From positions 744,001 to 808,000 of the forward strand of contig NZ_BAABHB010000002.1 of the NCBI RefSeq assembly GCF_039541875.1: a stretch of 64,000 nucleotides of DNA, in the 5' to 3' direction. A program made the translations under genes and the position numbers. How positions within the stretch are numbered: position 1 is the first letter of the stretch; every line of letters begins with the position of its first letter. The notes below the pieces were generated by a model. The model ran no database searches. It was not told the DNA's origin and saw only the letters and a program-made list of their open reading frames with translations. Shown in pieces: positions 1-7,939 of the stretch. Source of the DNA: Nibrella viscosa. GTDB taxonomy: Bacteria > Bacteroidota > Bacteroidia > Cytophagales > Spirosomataceae.

Positions 1-23
1 AGATTGGTTATCTGGTATAAAAC

Positions 24-65
24 AACCGAAAGCGCCTGTCCTCACGAGGCCAGGCGCTTTCGGTT
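24..65. terminator. Bidirectional rho-independent terminator
   Basis: A perfect 15-bp inverted repeat (24-38 with 51-65) has a 12-nt loop and a GC-rich core. It lies 11 nt beyond the stop of the minus-strand secreted hypothetical protein and would end its transcript. The other flank is outside the window, so use by a converging gene cannot be judged. Confidence 0.75.
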
Positions 66-76
66 ATAAGCTCTGA

Positions 77-739
77 TTAGTTTATGGCTACGAAGCAGCT
101 TTGGTTGTAGGCATCGACCATATCACCGAAGCGGCTCCAGTCCCGGCGGGTAGCGGCCGGGTACCGACGAACAAACTCGGCACAGTCACCGAACAGGGTC
201 TCGTGGGCTTCATCGAAATTACCGCGTTTAACAACCGTTGTGCTACCGTCGCTTTTCAGCACGATATAGCTCAGATCTTTAGGCAGCGTTTCGATGGTGA
301 AATCGCCAAAGGAGAAACCTTTGCTTGATTTCCAGCCGGACGCATCGAAGTATAGCACCATCCGGCCACCCGGAACGGTCAGTCGTTCAATCAGCATTTC
401 TTTGTTGTTGCGTCTGGGATTGGCAACCCGTTCAAAAACAACCATTTTCCGGCTGCGGGGAATACTGCCCGTGGCATAGGCATACTCCGGAATTTTCTGC
501 GCCAGCAGCTTTACCTGGTTGCCTTTCACGTTAATTTTCTTGTTGTCGTCTGTTCGGACAACAATGCCCATGGGCGAATCATTGACCAGGGTTCCAACGC
601 GGACCTGCCCCCGGATGGTGTCGTTTTCCAGGGTCACCACGTAGCCCTCTGTCCAGAACGAGATGGCCCCCAGGGGCTGGTATTGCGCAAAGGCGGCTGT
701 GCCGGTGAGCAGGCCGGTCAGTAAGGCAACTAGTTTCAT
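77..739 (-). CDS. Secreted hypothetical protein
   Basis: This 220-residue protein has an N-terminal signal peptide (residues 1-19, ending AAFAQ). The start is set at the ATG at 739 because it begins this signal peptide; the longer frame to 844 adds an arginine-rich stretch that would bury it. The mature part is predicted mostly beta, with short basic loops and a DCAEF segment near the C-terminus. I recognise no domain. It lies downstream of, and in the same direction as, the amidohydrolase gene, with a heptamer-repeat segment between them, and is followed by a strong hairpin terminator. The likely location is periplasm or outer membrane. Function unknown. Confidence 0.75.
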   Translation of the reverse strand: MKLVALLTGLLTGTAAFAQYQPLGAISFWTEGYVVTLENDTIRGQVRVGTLVNDSPMGIVVRTDDNKKINVKGNQVKLLAQKIPEYAYATGSIPRSRKMVVFERVANPRRNNKEMLIERLTVPGGRMVLYFDASGWKSSKGFSFGDFTIETLPKDLSYIVLKSDGSTTVVKRGNFDEAHETLFGDCAEFVRRYPAATRRDWSRFGDMVDAYNQSCFVAIN

Positions 740-819
740 AATATTCCTGCGTGGATATGGATAGTTTCTTAACCAACGCAAAAGTACAAACCAGTGTGCT
801 ACCGGCTGCCGGCTTGTTC

Positions 820-847
820 GTAAACGGCAAACCTCAAACGTCAAATT
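820..847. repeat. Single-arm heptamer repeat
   Basis: Read on the minus strand, four consecutive 7-mers follow the pattern (A/G)TTTG(A/C)(C/G) or a close variant. The segment abuts the TAA stop of the amidohydrolase (846-848). It shares the string CCTCAAACGT with the gldL-gldM element at 13.3 kb. Unlike the other five elements of this type in the window it has no inverted partner nearby. Confidence 0.55.
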
Positions 848-2477
848 AAAACACCCGTTCCCCGCCTACCCACGTCTGCGCTACTTTGGCGGTGCGGAGC
901 TGCTCGTTGGGAATTTTCAGGATGTCCTGCTCCATAACCACAAAATCGGCCTGTTTGCCGGGCTGGATGCTGCCGCGCAGGTGGTCTTCAAAATTGGCGT
1001 AGGCGGCCCAACTGGTCATGGCTCGCAGGGCAGCGGTGCGGTCAACGGCGTTTTCCATCTGGAAGCCACCGGCCGGATACCCTTTGTCGTCGACGCGGGC
1101 TACGGCGGCATGGAAACCGTAGAGAGGGTTAACGGCTTCCACCGGAAAGTCGCTGCCGAAGGTGATATAGCCATTCTGCTTCATCAGGTCGTTGAAGGCG
1201 TAGGCGCCCTTCACCCTGACCGGCCCCAGGCGGTCGGCGGCCCAGTACATATCGGAGGTGGCGTGGGTGGGCTGTACCGACGGGATGACCGAATACCGGT
1301 TGAATTTCCAGAAGTCGTCGGGCGTCACTACCTGCGCGTGTTCAATGCGCCAGCGCCGGTCGTTCTGCGTTTTCAGCAGCTTGCCGTACAGGCCCAGAAT
1401 CAGGTGGTTGGCCGAGTCGCCGATGCAGTGGGTGTTGGCCTGAAATTTACTGTCGGCCAGCAGGGTCAGAATGCGCTCCAGTTCGGTTGGGCTTAGCAAC
1501 AGGAAACCCTGGGTGCCGGGCCGGTCGCTGTAGGGGGCACGGAGGCAGGCACCGCGGGAGCCCAGGGCACCATCGGCGTAGAGTTTGAACGAGCGCACCG
1601 TCAGCCGGTCGGTCTGGAAGGGCCCCCGTTTCAGGTAATAATCCAGGTTGGGCTCGCCAAGGCTAATCATCACATAGTCCCGGATCTTGAGCTTGCCTTC
1701 TTGCTGGAGCCGTTCTACGAGTTCAATATCGGACCGGTTCAGGCCGGCATCCGACACGGTGGTGAGGCCGTGCGACAGGCAAACCTTCTGGGCCGCCAGC
1801 AGCATCCGCTCTTTGTCGGCAGCGTCCGGCTGCGGAATCACCCGCCGGACCAGTTGCATGGCATTATCGACCAATACACCGGTAGGCTGTCCGTTTTCCA
1901 GCACTACCTCACCACCCGCTACCTGAGAGCCGCTGGTAAGCTGCGCCAGTCGCATGGCCTTTGTGTTTACCAGCATGGCATGACCATCAACGCGGGTGAG
2001 GGCTACCGGTATGTTCGGAAAGGCGGCATCCAGTTTGGCTTTGGTGGGAAAGCGCTTCTCCGGCCAGTCGTTCTGATCCCAGCCCCGGCCAATGATCCAC
2101 ATTGCGTCGGGGTGTTTTTGGGCGTAGTCTTTCAATCGCTGAATCACTTGATCGTACGAAGCGGCACCCACCAGGTCGGCCTGGTCAAGTACCTGCCCGA
2201 GTCCCATAAAATGGGCGTGGGGGTCGTAAAAGCCGGGATAAACGGGCTTGCCGCCGAGGTCGGCCACACTGTCGGCTTCATATTGGTTCAAAATATCGTC
2301 TGTGGAGCCGACGGCCAGGAATTTGCCGTCCTGTACGGCAAAGGCCTGAGCCGTGCTAAAGGTGGAGTCGACGGTATAAACGGTAGCGTTCCGGACGATC
2401 AGGTCGGCTTTTTTCTTCGTTGAACAACTCGCCAGAAGGAGCGTTGATACAAGTAGCAGGTAATGCGTTTTTTTCAT
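846..2477 (-). CDS. Lipoprotein amidohydrolase, YtcJ-like (Amidohydro_3)
   Basis: This 543-residue metal-dependent hydrolase of the amidohydrolase-3/YtcJ family has a lipoprotein signal (lipobox LLAS-Cys18), so it is probably anchored in the envelope. The family signature is present: an N-terminal beta domain (about 25-80), the first metal-binding HxH at His87/His89 within DPHAH, a later HCIGD motif for barrel histidines, a GSDFPVE motif near the C-terminus for the last metal aspartate, and a closing beta segment (KQADFVVME). The ATG at 2477 is chosen because it opens the lipoprotein signal; the frame extends to 2768 without a credible N-terminus. Substrate cannot be told; relatives hydrolyse amides or cyclic amides. 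It diverges from the HAEPLYID gene. Confidence 0.88.
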   Translation of the reverse strand: MKKTHYLLLVSTLLLASCSTKKKADLIVRNATVYTVDSTFSTAQAFAVQDGKFLAVGSTDDILNQYEADSVADLGGKPVYPGFYDPHAHFMGLGQVLDQADLVGAASYDQVIQRLKDYAQKHPDAMWIIGRGWDQNDWPEKRFPTKAKLDAAFPNIPVALTRVDGHAMLVNTKAMRLAQLTSGSQVAGGEVVLENGQPTGVLVDNAMQLVRRVIPQPDAADKERMLLAAQKVCLSHGLTTVSDAGLNRSDIELVERLQQEGKLKIRDYVMISLGEPNLDYYLKRGPFQTDRLTVRSFKLYADGALGSRGACLRAPYSDRPGTQGFLLLSPTELERILTLLADSKFQANTHCIGDSANHLILGLYGKLLKTQNDRRWRIEHAQVVTPDDFWKFNRYSVIPSVQPTHATSDMYWAADRLGPVRVKGAYAFNDLMKQNGYITFGSDFPVEAVNPLYGFHAAVARVDDKGYPAGGFQMENAVDRTAALRAMTSWAAYANFEDHLRGSIQPGKQADFVVMEQDILKIPNEQLRTAKVAQTWVGGERVF

Positions 2478-2609
2478 CGTGGGTCTGTTAAAACAGGCTA
2501 AAAGTAAGCAAAAGAAGTGAGGGAATCCGGCAAAATTACCTGATCCGGGTAATCTGTTCAGTCGCTGTTCGTTTACCGGATAATGCGCTTTATCAAATCT
2601 GATTACGTT

Positions 2610-3503
2610 ATGAAACAGTTCGTACTCCTTTGTTTTCTGGTGGCAGGTAGCTCCATACGCGTGTTTTCTCAGGTTTTGGCCGACTCCCTCAGGCTCACCA
2701 ATCAGGAACTGGACAGCCGGTATATTTATGAGGTAGAGAACCGGAAAGAGCCTGATAAGGTGCTTCATGCCGAGCCGCTGTACATCGACCTGATTCGGGA
2801 TCTGGGTGCCCGGAAAGGGGAGCGGGAATGGAACGTGGGCCTGGGACTAACCGACAACCTCCGGTTTGATACCTATCAGGCGCTGATCGAGTACGAATTT
2901 GCTCCTATAAATCGCCTGGGCTTAGAGGTAGAAATACCGGTTACCGTTTATGCCCTGAACGAGCCGAATCAGAGCCGCCCTTCCGACCGGATTGAGAGCC
3001 TGAAAACGGCAGTGCAATGGTCCTTTCTAGTATCGGAGCGGCTGAAGACCACCTTAGCTGTCGGCTATATCAACGAACTGAAATTTGCCGATCTGGCACG
3101 CTGGCGCATAGAGCCGGTGCTGATGGGCAATGAGTTCAATCCGTTTTTTATTGCTGCCAAACGGTGGGGGAACAATTTCCATACGCTGATCTATACCGGT
3201 CCGCGCTTTGAGCGGTTGTTCGGCAGCCGAAAATGGCATAATGTCTACGAAATCAATACCAATTTCCACCTGATGATTCCCGGCACCCGGAACTTTCTGG
3301 GGGTTGAACTCAACAAGCAAATAGAGCATGGCCGACTGAATGGCGTAGCCCGGCCGCAGCTTCGGTTAGGCATCACCGATAACCTGCTGATCGGTATTGT
3401 GGCGGGTATACCCTTCAGCCGGCAGAACCAGCGACTCAGCTCGTTTCTGCGTATCATTTACGAGCCGTCCCATAAAAACCGCAAGCCGGTATTTGTCGGG
3501 TGA
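2610..3503 (+). CDS. HAEPLYID-family outer-membrane-like protein
   Basis: This 297-residue protein has a cleavable signal peptide (residues 1-20, ending VFSQ). After it comes the family-defining string HAEPLYIDLIRDLGARKGE, starting at residue 53. The rest is strongly amphipathic beta with alternating aromatics (NVGLGLTDNLRF, NFLGVELNKQ), as in a beta-barrel or barrel-like outer-membrane protein. The ATG at 2610 is preferred over 2583 because it opens the signal peptide directly. The family is widespread in Cytophagales and Sphingobacteria and has no assigned function that I know. Flanking genes (divergent amidohydrolase, downstream TolC-like) give no clear functional link. Confidence 0.75.
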   Translation: MKQFVLLCFLVAGSSIRVFSQVLADSLRLTNQELDSRYIYEVENRKEPDKVLHAEPLYIDLIRDLGARKGEREWNVGLGLTDNLRFDTYQALIEYEFAPINRLGLEVEIPVTVYALNEPNQSRPSDRIESLKTAVQWSFLVSERLKTTLAVGYINELKFADLARWRIEPVLMGNEFNPFFIAAKRWGNNFHTLIYTGPRFERLFGSRKWHNVYEINTNFHLMIPGTRNFLGVELNKQIEHGRLNGVARPQLRLGITDNLLIGIVAGIPFSRQNQRLSSFLRIIYEPSHKNRKPVFVG

Positions 3504-3557
3504 GCGCTGCCGGAAATCTGCAAAAAATTCAAGTATATAATTCTTTGCCGCTTCTTA

Positions 3558-3590
3558 TTTGTAGGCGTGGTCAGATAAAGTGTAACTTTG
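3558..3590 (+). promoter_or_regulatory. Bacteroidota-type promoter of the TolC-like gene
   Basis: A -33 TTTG (3558-3561) and a -7 TAACTTTG (3583-3590) match the Bacteroidota consensus TTTG / TAnnTTTG with a 21-nt gap. The -7 box ends 27 nt before the ATG at 3618, giving a short leader. This is the best complete promoter I found in the window. Confidence 0.6.
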
Positions 3591-3617
3591 ACCGTTAACT
3601 ACAACTATTTTGCACGG

Positions 3618-4991
3618 ATGCGCTTCTTGTTTGTTTTCTCTTTGTTTGTCTTTCCATACGTTCTTGTAGCCCAGGCATTACAAAACCCGGCTCAGCGGGC
3701 GGTTCAGCAAACTGTTTTGGTGCAACAGGGCGAACAGATTACCCTGGCAGACGCAATTGCCTCCGCCCTGGAGAAAAATTATGCTATCCGGATTGCCCGC
3801 GCTCAGGAACGGATTGCCAACAATAACAACACGTTCGGTAATGCCGGGTTTTTCCCGTTAGTCTCGGCTCAGCTTCAGCGAAACTACATTAAGCAGAACC
3901 TGCGGCAGGAGTTTTTTAATGCCCTGCAGCCGCCCCAGCGCATCTATGGGGTGAACAACAATAACCTGACCGTTGGACCTGTTGTGCAATGGACCATTTT
4001 CAACGGCCTGGGTATGTTTGTTGCCTACGACCGGCTGAATGAACTGGTGCGGCTGAGCGAAGCCAATACCCGCGCTAATGTAGAAGCCACCGTTGCCGAT
4101 ATTGCTACCAGCTACTACGATGTAATCCGGCAGCTCCAGCGGCTGGTGGCGTTCCGGCAGGCACTCGAAATATCGGGCGACCGGCTCGAACTGGCCCGTG
4201 CGAATTACGAAGTTGGTACCCGCTCGAAAGTTGATTTTCTGAGCGCTCAGGTTGACTATAACGCCGACAGTGCCGCCTACCTGGCGCAGGAACAGGCGGT
4301 GCGTAACGCCAAAGTTGTTCTGAATACCCTGCTGGTGCGCGATCCTAATACAGAATTTGCCGTGCGGGATACCATTATTGTCCGCCCAGACCTGGTGCTG
4401 GAGAACCTGCGGCAATCGGTGCTGGCCAACAATCCGCAACTGGTAACGGCCGCGCTGAACCGCCGGGTAGCCTACCACGACATTCGCCTGCTGCAGGCCC
4501 AGCAACTACCCCAGGTAGATCTGCTGGCCAACTATAACTTTATTGCCCAGAACAACGAAGCCGGCTTCGGTATCCGCCAGGCCCGGAACGATGTGCTGAC
4601 GTACGGCATCCGGATTGCCGTGCCCATTTTCAACGGGTTCAACCAGCGACGGCTGATCCAGAACGCCAAAATCAACTCCCTGACGGCTGAGTATCAGGAG
4701 GCCAACCAGCGGCTTCAACTCCAATCGCAACTGGAGCAGACCTTCAACCAGTACCAGAACAGCCTGAAGCTGGTTAATCTGGAGGTCCTGAACTACCAGA
4801 TTGCCATCCAGAACGTCGATATTGCCTACGAGCGCTACCGGGTCGGCAACTCCACCGCCGTTGAATTCCGGGATGTGCAGCGGAACGCCGTAGCCGCCCA
4901 AACCCGGCTCATCGACGCCGAGTTCAACGCCAAAGCTGCCGAAATCGAACTCCTCCGCCTGAGCAGCACCATTGTGCAGAATGTGCGGTAG
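3618..4991 (+). CDS. TolC-family outer membrane efflux channel
   Basis: This 457-residue outer-membrane factor has a signal peptide (about 1-19, ending VLVAQ). Two repeats of the OEP fold are visible: long coiled-coil helices rich in Q, N, A and L (for example the segment from ITLADAIASALEKNY, then a second from ANNPQLVTAALNRR), plus strand segments with VGPVVQWTIFNG and GIRIAVPIFNGFNQRR. The length is normal for TolC/OprM proteins. It would form the outer-membrane tunnel of a tripartite efflux pump or type I exporter, but no membrane-fusion or inner-membrane partner is adjacent, so its pump is encoded elsewhere. The ATG at 3618 is chosen over an upstream TTG because it opens the signal peptide. 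Confidence 0.92.
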   Translation: MRFLFVFSLFVFPYVLVAQALQNPAQRAVQQTVLVQQGEQITLADAIASALEKNYAIRIARAQERIANNNNTFGNAGFFPLVSAQLQRNYIKQNLRQEFFNALQPPQRIYGVNNNNLTVGPVVQWTIFNGLGMFVAYDRLNELVRLSEANTRANVEATVADIATSYYDVIRQLQRLVAFRQALEISGDRLELARANYEVGTRSKVDFLSAQVDYNADSAAYLAQEQAVRNAKVVLNTLLVRDPNTEFAVRDTIIVRPDLVLENLRQSVLANNPQLVTAALNRRVAYHDIRLLQAQQLPQVDLLANYNFIAQNNEAGFGIRQARNDVLTYGIRIAVPIFNGFNQRRLIQNAKINSLTAEYQEANQRLQLQSQLEQTFNQYQNSLKLVNLEVLNYQIAIQNVDIAYERYRVGNSTAVEFRDVQRNAVAAQTRLIDAEFNAKAAEIELLRLSSTIVQNVR

Positions 4992-5048
4992 ATAGTTAAG
5001 AGTTATTGCTTGCGCGAGCTTTTTAACTCATAATTCTTAACTCTTAAC
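4992..5048. repeat. Heptamer inverted-repeat element between convergent genes
   Basis: The left arm 4995-5005 is a perfect 11-bp inverted match to 5038-5048. Read on the minus strand the right half is a run of 7-mers of GTTAAGA type. The element fills the whole gap between the TolC-like stop and the topoisomerase stop and runs into the topoisomerase gene: its stop codon and the codons for Val-Lys-Ser lie in the right arm. It may serve as a weak bidirectional terminator. Confidence 0.6.
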
Positions 5049-6098
5049 CTGGTCTTTCAGAAACTGCAGCAGGAGCTTTTCGGTGCCGTCGAGGCCGTAC
5101 GGGCTCGTCTGGCGGTAGCGGTTTTTGTTGCGAATGTACGGATTGAGGTCCTGACACTCGTAAGCGTCCAGAATTTGCGGATGAACGTAGTGCTTCCGGC
5201 AGATGGTACGGGTATTGCCCAGGCGGTGCGATACGTCATCCAGCACGGAGTTTACATTTTTTTTCAGCTCTTTCTCCGAATCACAGGGTTTCAGGTCAAC
5301 CAGCAGCCGGAGGGCATTGACGGTACCCGCCCAGGTGCGAAAGTCTTTGGCTGAAAAATCATCACCCATCGTCTCTTTCAGGTACTCATTCACCATGCCC
5401 GAGTCGAGGCTTCGGCGCTCACCGGCTTCGTCGTAGTACTGAAACAGTTCGCGGCCGGGGATGTCGCGGCAGGCCTTTACCAGGTTGGCTAGTCGGCGAT
5501 CCCGGACGGTTATGTCGTGGTAAATACCTTTTTTGCCTTTGAACGCAAACCGGATGGCGCTGCCTTCGGTCCTGACGTGCCGGTCTTTGAGGGTTGTCAG
5601 GCCGTAGGAGCCGTATTCTTTTTCATACGACGCATTACCCACCCGGATCAGCGTCTGCTCCATAACGCTTAGGGCAATAGCAATTACTTTTTCGCGGGTG
5701 AGTGCCCGGTGCTTCAGGTCTTTGGCGATGCGGGCACGGAGCAGCGGCAGCTTTTCGCCGAAGGCAATCATCCGAAAGAACTTGGTTTCGCTCCGGATCG
5801 CATTCCATTGCGTATGGTAGCGGTATTGCTTGCGGCCTTTGGCATCAATGCCGGTAGCCTGCAAATGGCCGTTGGGTTTGGCGCAGATCCAGACGTTGGT
5901 CCAGGCGGGGGGGAGCGCCATTTTTCGGATGCGGGTCAGGGTATCTTCATCGCTTATTTCCTGCCCATTGGTATCGGCATACACAAAGTGGTCACCTGCC
6001 TGCCGTCGGCTGATGCCCGGCATTGTATCACTCACATACACCAGCTTAACGGCCTTTGCCGCTTTCACCGGGTTGCCGGCTAGTTCCAGTAAATTCAT
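5037..6098 (-). CDS. DNA topoisomerase IB (poxvirus/bacterial type)
   Basis: This 353-residue enzyme relaxes supercoils by transient single-strand cleavage through a 3'-phosphotyrosine. It has the N-terminal OB-like part with LPPAWTNVWICAKPNGHLQATG, the KGRKQYRYH motif typical of bacterial TopIB, the catalytic core with GNASYEKEYGSYGLTTLKDRH (catalytic Arg/Lys region), KDFRTWAGT, and the active-site tyrosine Tyr304 in the motif CRKHYVHP. The length is typical. The start is ATG 6098; the upstream TTG at 6113 is less likely. The last three residues are encoded by an intergenic repeat arm, so the C-terminus may vary between strains. Related enzymes are accessory, not essential, in bacteria. Confidence 0.93.
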   Translation of the reverse strand: MNLLELAGNPVKAAKAVKLVYVSDTMPGISRRQAGDHFVYADTNGQEISDEDTLTRIRKMALPPAWTNVWICAKPNGHLQATGIDAKGRKQYRYHTQWNAIRSETKFFRMIAFGEKLPLLRARIAKDLKHRALTREKVIAIALSVMEQTLIRVGNASYEKEYGSYGLTTLKDRHVRTEGSAIRFAFKGKKGIYHDITVRDRRLANLVKACRDIPGRELFQYYDEAGERRSLDSGMVNEYLKETMGDDFSAKDFRTWAGTVNALRLLVDLKPCDSEKELKKNVNSVLDDVSHRLGNTRTICRKHYVHPQILDAYECQDLNPYIRNKNRYRQTSPYGLDGTEKLLLQFLKDQVKS

Positions 6099-6167
6099 AA
6101 AAAAGAAAAGCAAGTCATCGTTGACCTGCTAATAACGGGTTGCCATATGCGGAAGTTTTAAACACGG

Positions 6168-6743
6168 TTACACCTCGGCGGCTTTGCCGAAACAAAGCAG
6201 CGAAAGAGCAACCGTATAATGGTAAAAATCAGTAGGGTGAATGTACCGATAAAACGAAGGCGCTTTGGTAGAAAGGCCCAGCAGCATCACGGCAAAAATA
6301 ATCCAGACAGAGCGGGGGTTACGGCGCATCAGGCCGTAAACGGCCATCAGCATGACTACCAGGATGGATAGCGCCGTTACAACCGGCGCAAAATCACTAA
6401 TGGGGGGCAGACGGAGAAGAATAAACAGGAACAGGCCTAGCACCAGCGTCACGGCAAAACTGAACACGCCCAGGGTGAGGTTATTGAGCAACGCCCAGAC
6501 GGCCGTCACAACGCTGACGATGCCCAGACTGCCGGCCAGCGTAATTAAGGCGTGGTAGAGTTGCCCGATAGCCTGGTAGCCGGCAAACCACAGCAAACCC
6601 GCCACGGCTGCCAGCGATATGGTAAGCAGAAAGAAGCCCCACAAGATTCGGTTGTACCGGGCCATGCGCTGGTAGTAGTGCCAGAAAACGCCAAAACCGG
6701 TACTCGCCAGGACTGCTTCAGAAAGTACATGCGAAAAAATCAT
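6168..6743 (-). CDS. Multi-spanning membrane protein, unknown
   Basis: This 191-residue, highly hydrophobic protein has about five to six predicted transmembrane helices (for example ILWGFFLLTISLAAVAGLLW, VVTALSILVVMLMAVYGLM). Positive clusters (MARYNR, MRRNPRS) suggest loop orientation. The ATG at 6743 is used; a TTG at 6836 would add 31 polar residues and overlap the likely promoter zone of the divergent sucD. I see no motif for transport or catalysis. It sits behind sucD in the opposite direction and upstream of topoisomerase IB in the same direction (69-nt gap). Function unknown. Confidence 0.7.
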   Translation of the reverse strand: MIFSHVLSEAVLASTGFGVFWHYYQRMARYNRILWGFFLLTISLAAVAGLLWFAGYQAIGQLYHALITLAGSLGIVSVVTAVWALLNNLTLGVFSFAVTLVLGLFLFILLRLPPISDFAPVVTALSILVVMLMAVYGLMRRNPRSVWIIFAVMLLGLSTKAPSFYRYIHPTDFYHYTVALSLLCFGKAAEV

Positions 6744-6843
6744 CTCGTCCGTTAGGGTTTTATCCGTAAAAGAAAATCGCCGGGCTGGTATACTACGCAC
6801 AGACCACCTGCCGTCTTTTAGTATAACCAAATCCAAAGGCCGG

Positions 6844-6872
6844 TTGGTGTGTTAGTCTGGATAATACTTTTG
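6844..6872 (+). promoter_or_regulatory. Possible promoter of sucD
   Basis: TACTTTTG at 6865-6872 matches the Bacteroidota -7 consensus TAnnTTTG. A TTGG at 6844-6847 could be the -33 element, but the 17-nt gap is shorter than usual. It would give a leader of about 80 nt before the sucD ATG at 6960. Confidence 0.4.
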
Positions 6873-6959
6873 TACTTTGGCAGTTTCGCTCTACTTTTAC
6901 GCCAGTTTTACAAAGTCCTTCTTCCGCGAAAAATTATCGCCAACGATCTACCAACTGTC

Positions 6960-7838
6960 ATGAGTGTTTTAGTCAATCGAAACTCGAAGGTCATAGTTCA
7001 GGGATTTACCGGCTCCGAGGGGAGCTTCCACGCGCAGCAGATGCTGGAATACGGTACTAACGTAGTCGGCGGAGTAACGCCCGGAAAAGGCGGGCAGACG
7101 CACCTCGACCGGCCGGTGTTTAATACCGTCCGAGATGCCGTAGAGCAAACCCAGGCCGATGTTTCCATCATTTTTGTGCCGCCTGCTTTTGCGGCCGATG
7201 CCATTATGGAGGCTGCCGATGCCGGTATCAAGGTAATCGTTTGTATTACAGAAGGTATTCCGACAAAGGATATGGTGGCCGTGAAGAATTACCTGCACGG
7301 CAAAGAGGTCCGGCTGATCGGCCCCAACTGCCCGGGGGTTATGACCGCCGAAGAATGTAAAGTAGGCATTATGCCGGGCTTTATTTTCAAAAAAGGCACC
7401 ATTGGTATTGTCTCTAAATCCGGAACGCTCACCTACGAAGCCGTTGACCAGCTGACCAAAGCCGGTCTGGGACAAACTACGGCCATTGGTATCGGCGGGG
7501 ACCCGATTATTGGCACCACTACCCGCGAGGCCGTTGAGCTGCTGATGAACGACTCCGAAACGGAAGGCATTGTCATGATTGGTGAAATTGGGGGTGGTAT
7601 GGAAGCCGAGGCCGCCCGCTGGATAAAAGAGAACGGTAACCACAAACCGGTTGTTGGGTTTATTGCCGGCCAGACTGCGCCGAAAGGCCGCCGGATGGGC
7701 CATGCCGGTGCCATTATCGGGGGAGCCGACGACACGGCGGCCGCCAAAATGGCCATCATGCGCGAATGCGGTATTCACGTGGTTGAGTCACCGGCGCTGA
7801 TCGGCGAGACGATGCTGAAGGCGCTGGGCCGGGCCTGA
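6960..7838 (+). CDS. sucD: Succinyl-CoA ligase, alpha subunit
   Basis: This 292-residue subunit catalyses, with SucC, the reversible conversion of succinyl-CoA to succinate with nucleoside triphosphate formation in the TCA cycle. Features seen: an N-terminal Rossmann CoA-binding domain with VQGFTGSEGSFH and GTNVVGGVTPGKGG, the ligase domain with IGPNCPGV, SKSGTLTYEAV and IGGDPIIGT, and the phosphorylated histidine His248 in RRMGHAGAIIGG. The start at ATG 6960 matches the family N-terminus (VLVNRNSKVIVQG); the open frame further upstream is not conserved-looking. sucC is not adjacent, as is common in Bacteroidota. A hairpin terminator follows about 70 nt after the stop. Confidence 0.96.
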   Translation: MSVLVNRNSKVIVQGFTGSEGSFHAQQMLEYGTNVVGGVTPGKGGQTHLDRPVFNTVRDAVEQTQADVSIIFVPPAFAADAIMEAADAGIKVIVCITEGIPTKDMVAVKNYLHGKEVRLIGPNCPGVMTAEECKVGIMPGFIFKKGTIGIVSKSGTLTYEAVDQLTKAGLGQTTAIGIGGDPIIGTTTREAVELLMNDSETEGIVMIGEIGGGMEAEAARWIKENGNHKPVVGFIAGQTAPKGRRMGHAGAIIGGADDTAAAKMAIMRECGIHVVESPALIGETMLKALGRA

Positions 7839-7905
7839 TACTGGTTTATCCGGTAAGTACGACTACCTGGTAATTTATAATGTGAAGTTTTACGTATTTT
7901 TGTGT

Positions 7906-7937
7906 AGCCGGAACGGTGTAGTCGTTCCGGCTTTTTT
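7906..7937 (+). terminator. Rho-independent terminator directly before the DUF4271 start codon
   Basis: A perfect 10-bp stem (7906-7915 with 7923-7932), 7-nt loop and a run of six T form a classic terminator for sucD. It ends 2 nt before the ATG of the next gene (7940), so it also occupies that gene's leader. A -7-like TATTTTTG (7895-7902) lies just upstream of the stem. Confidence 0.8.
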
Positions 7938-7939
7938 GT

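Noticed and set aside
981..2423. Long plus-strand ORFs opposite the amidohydrolase gene (for example 1701-2423)
   Set aside because: They are shadows of a clearly recognisable minus-strand gene, with atypical composition and no motif. The same applies to long antisense frames over sucD, uvrC, mrcA, the HTCS and the M20 genes.
3588..3617. Longer TolC-like start at a TTG (3588)
   Set aside because: The ATG at 3618 opens a clean signal peptide, and the TTG lies inside the proposed -7 box. Similar TTG/GTG upstream extensions of topoisomerase IB, porP, gldK, gldN and mrcA were rejected for the same kind of reason.
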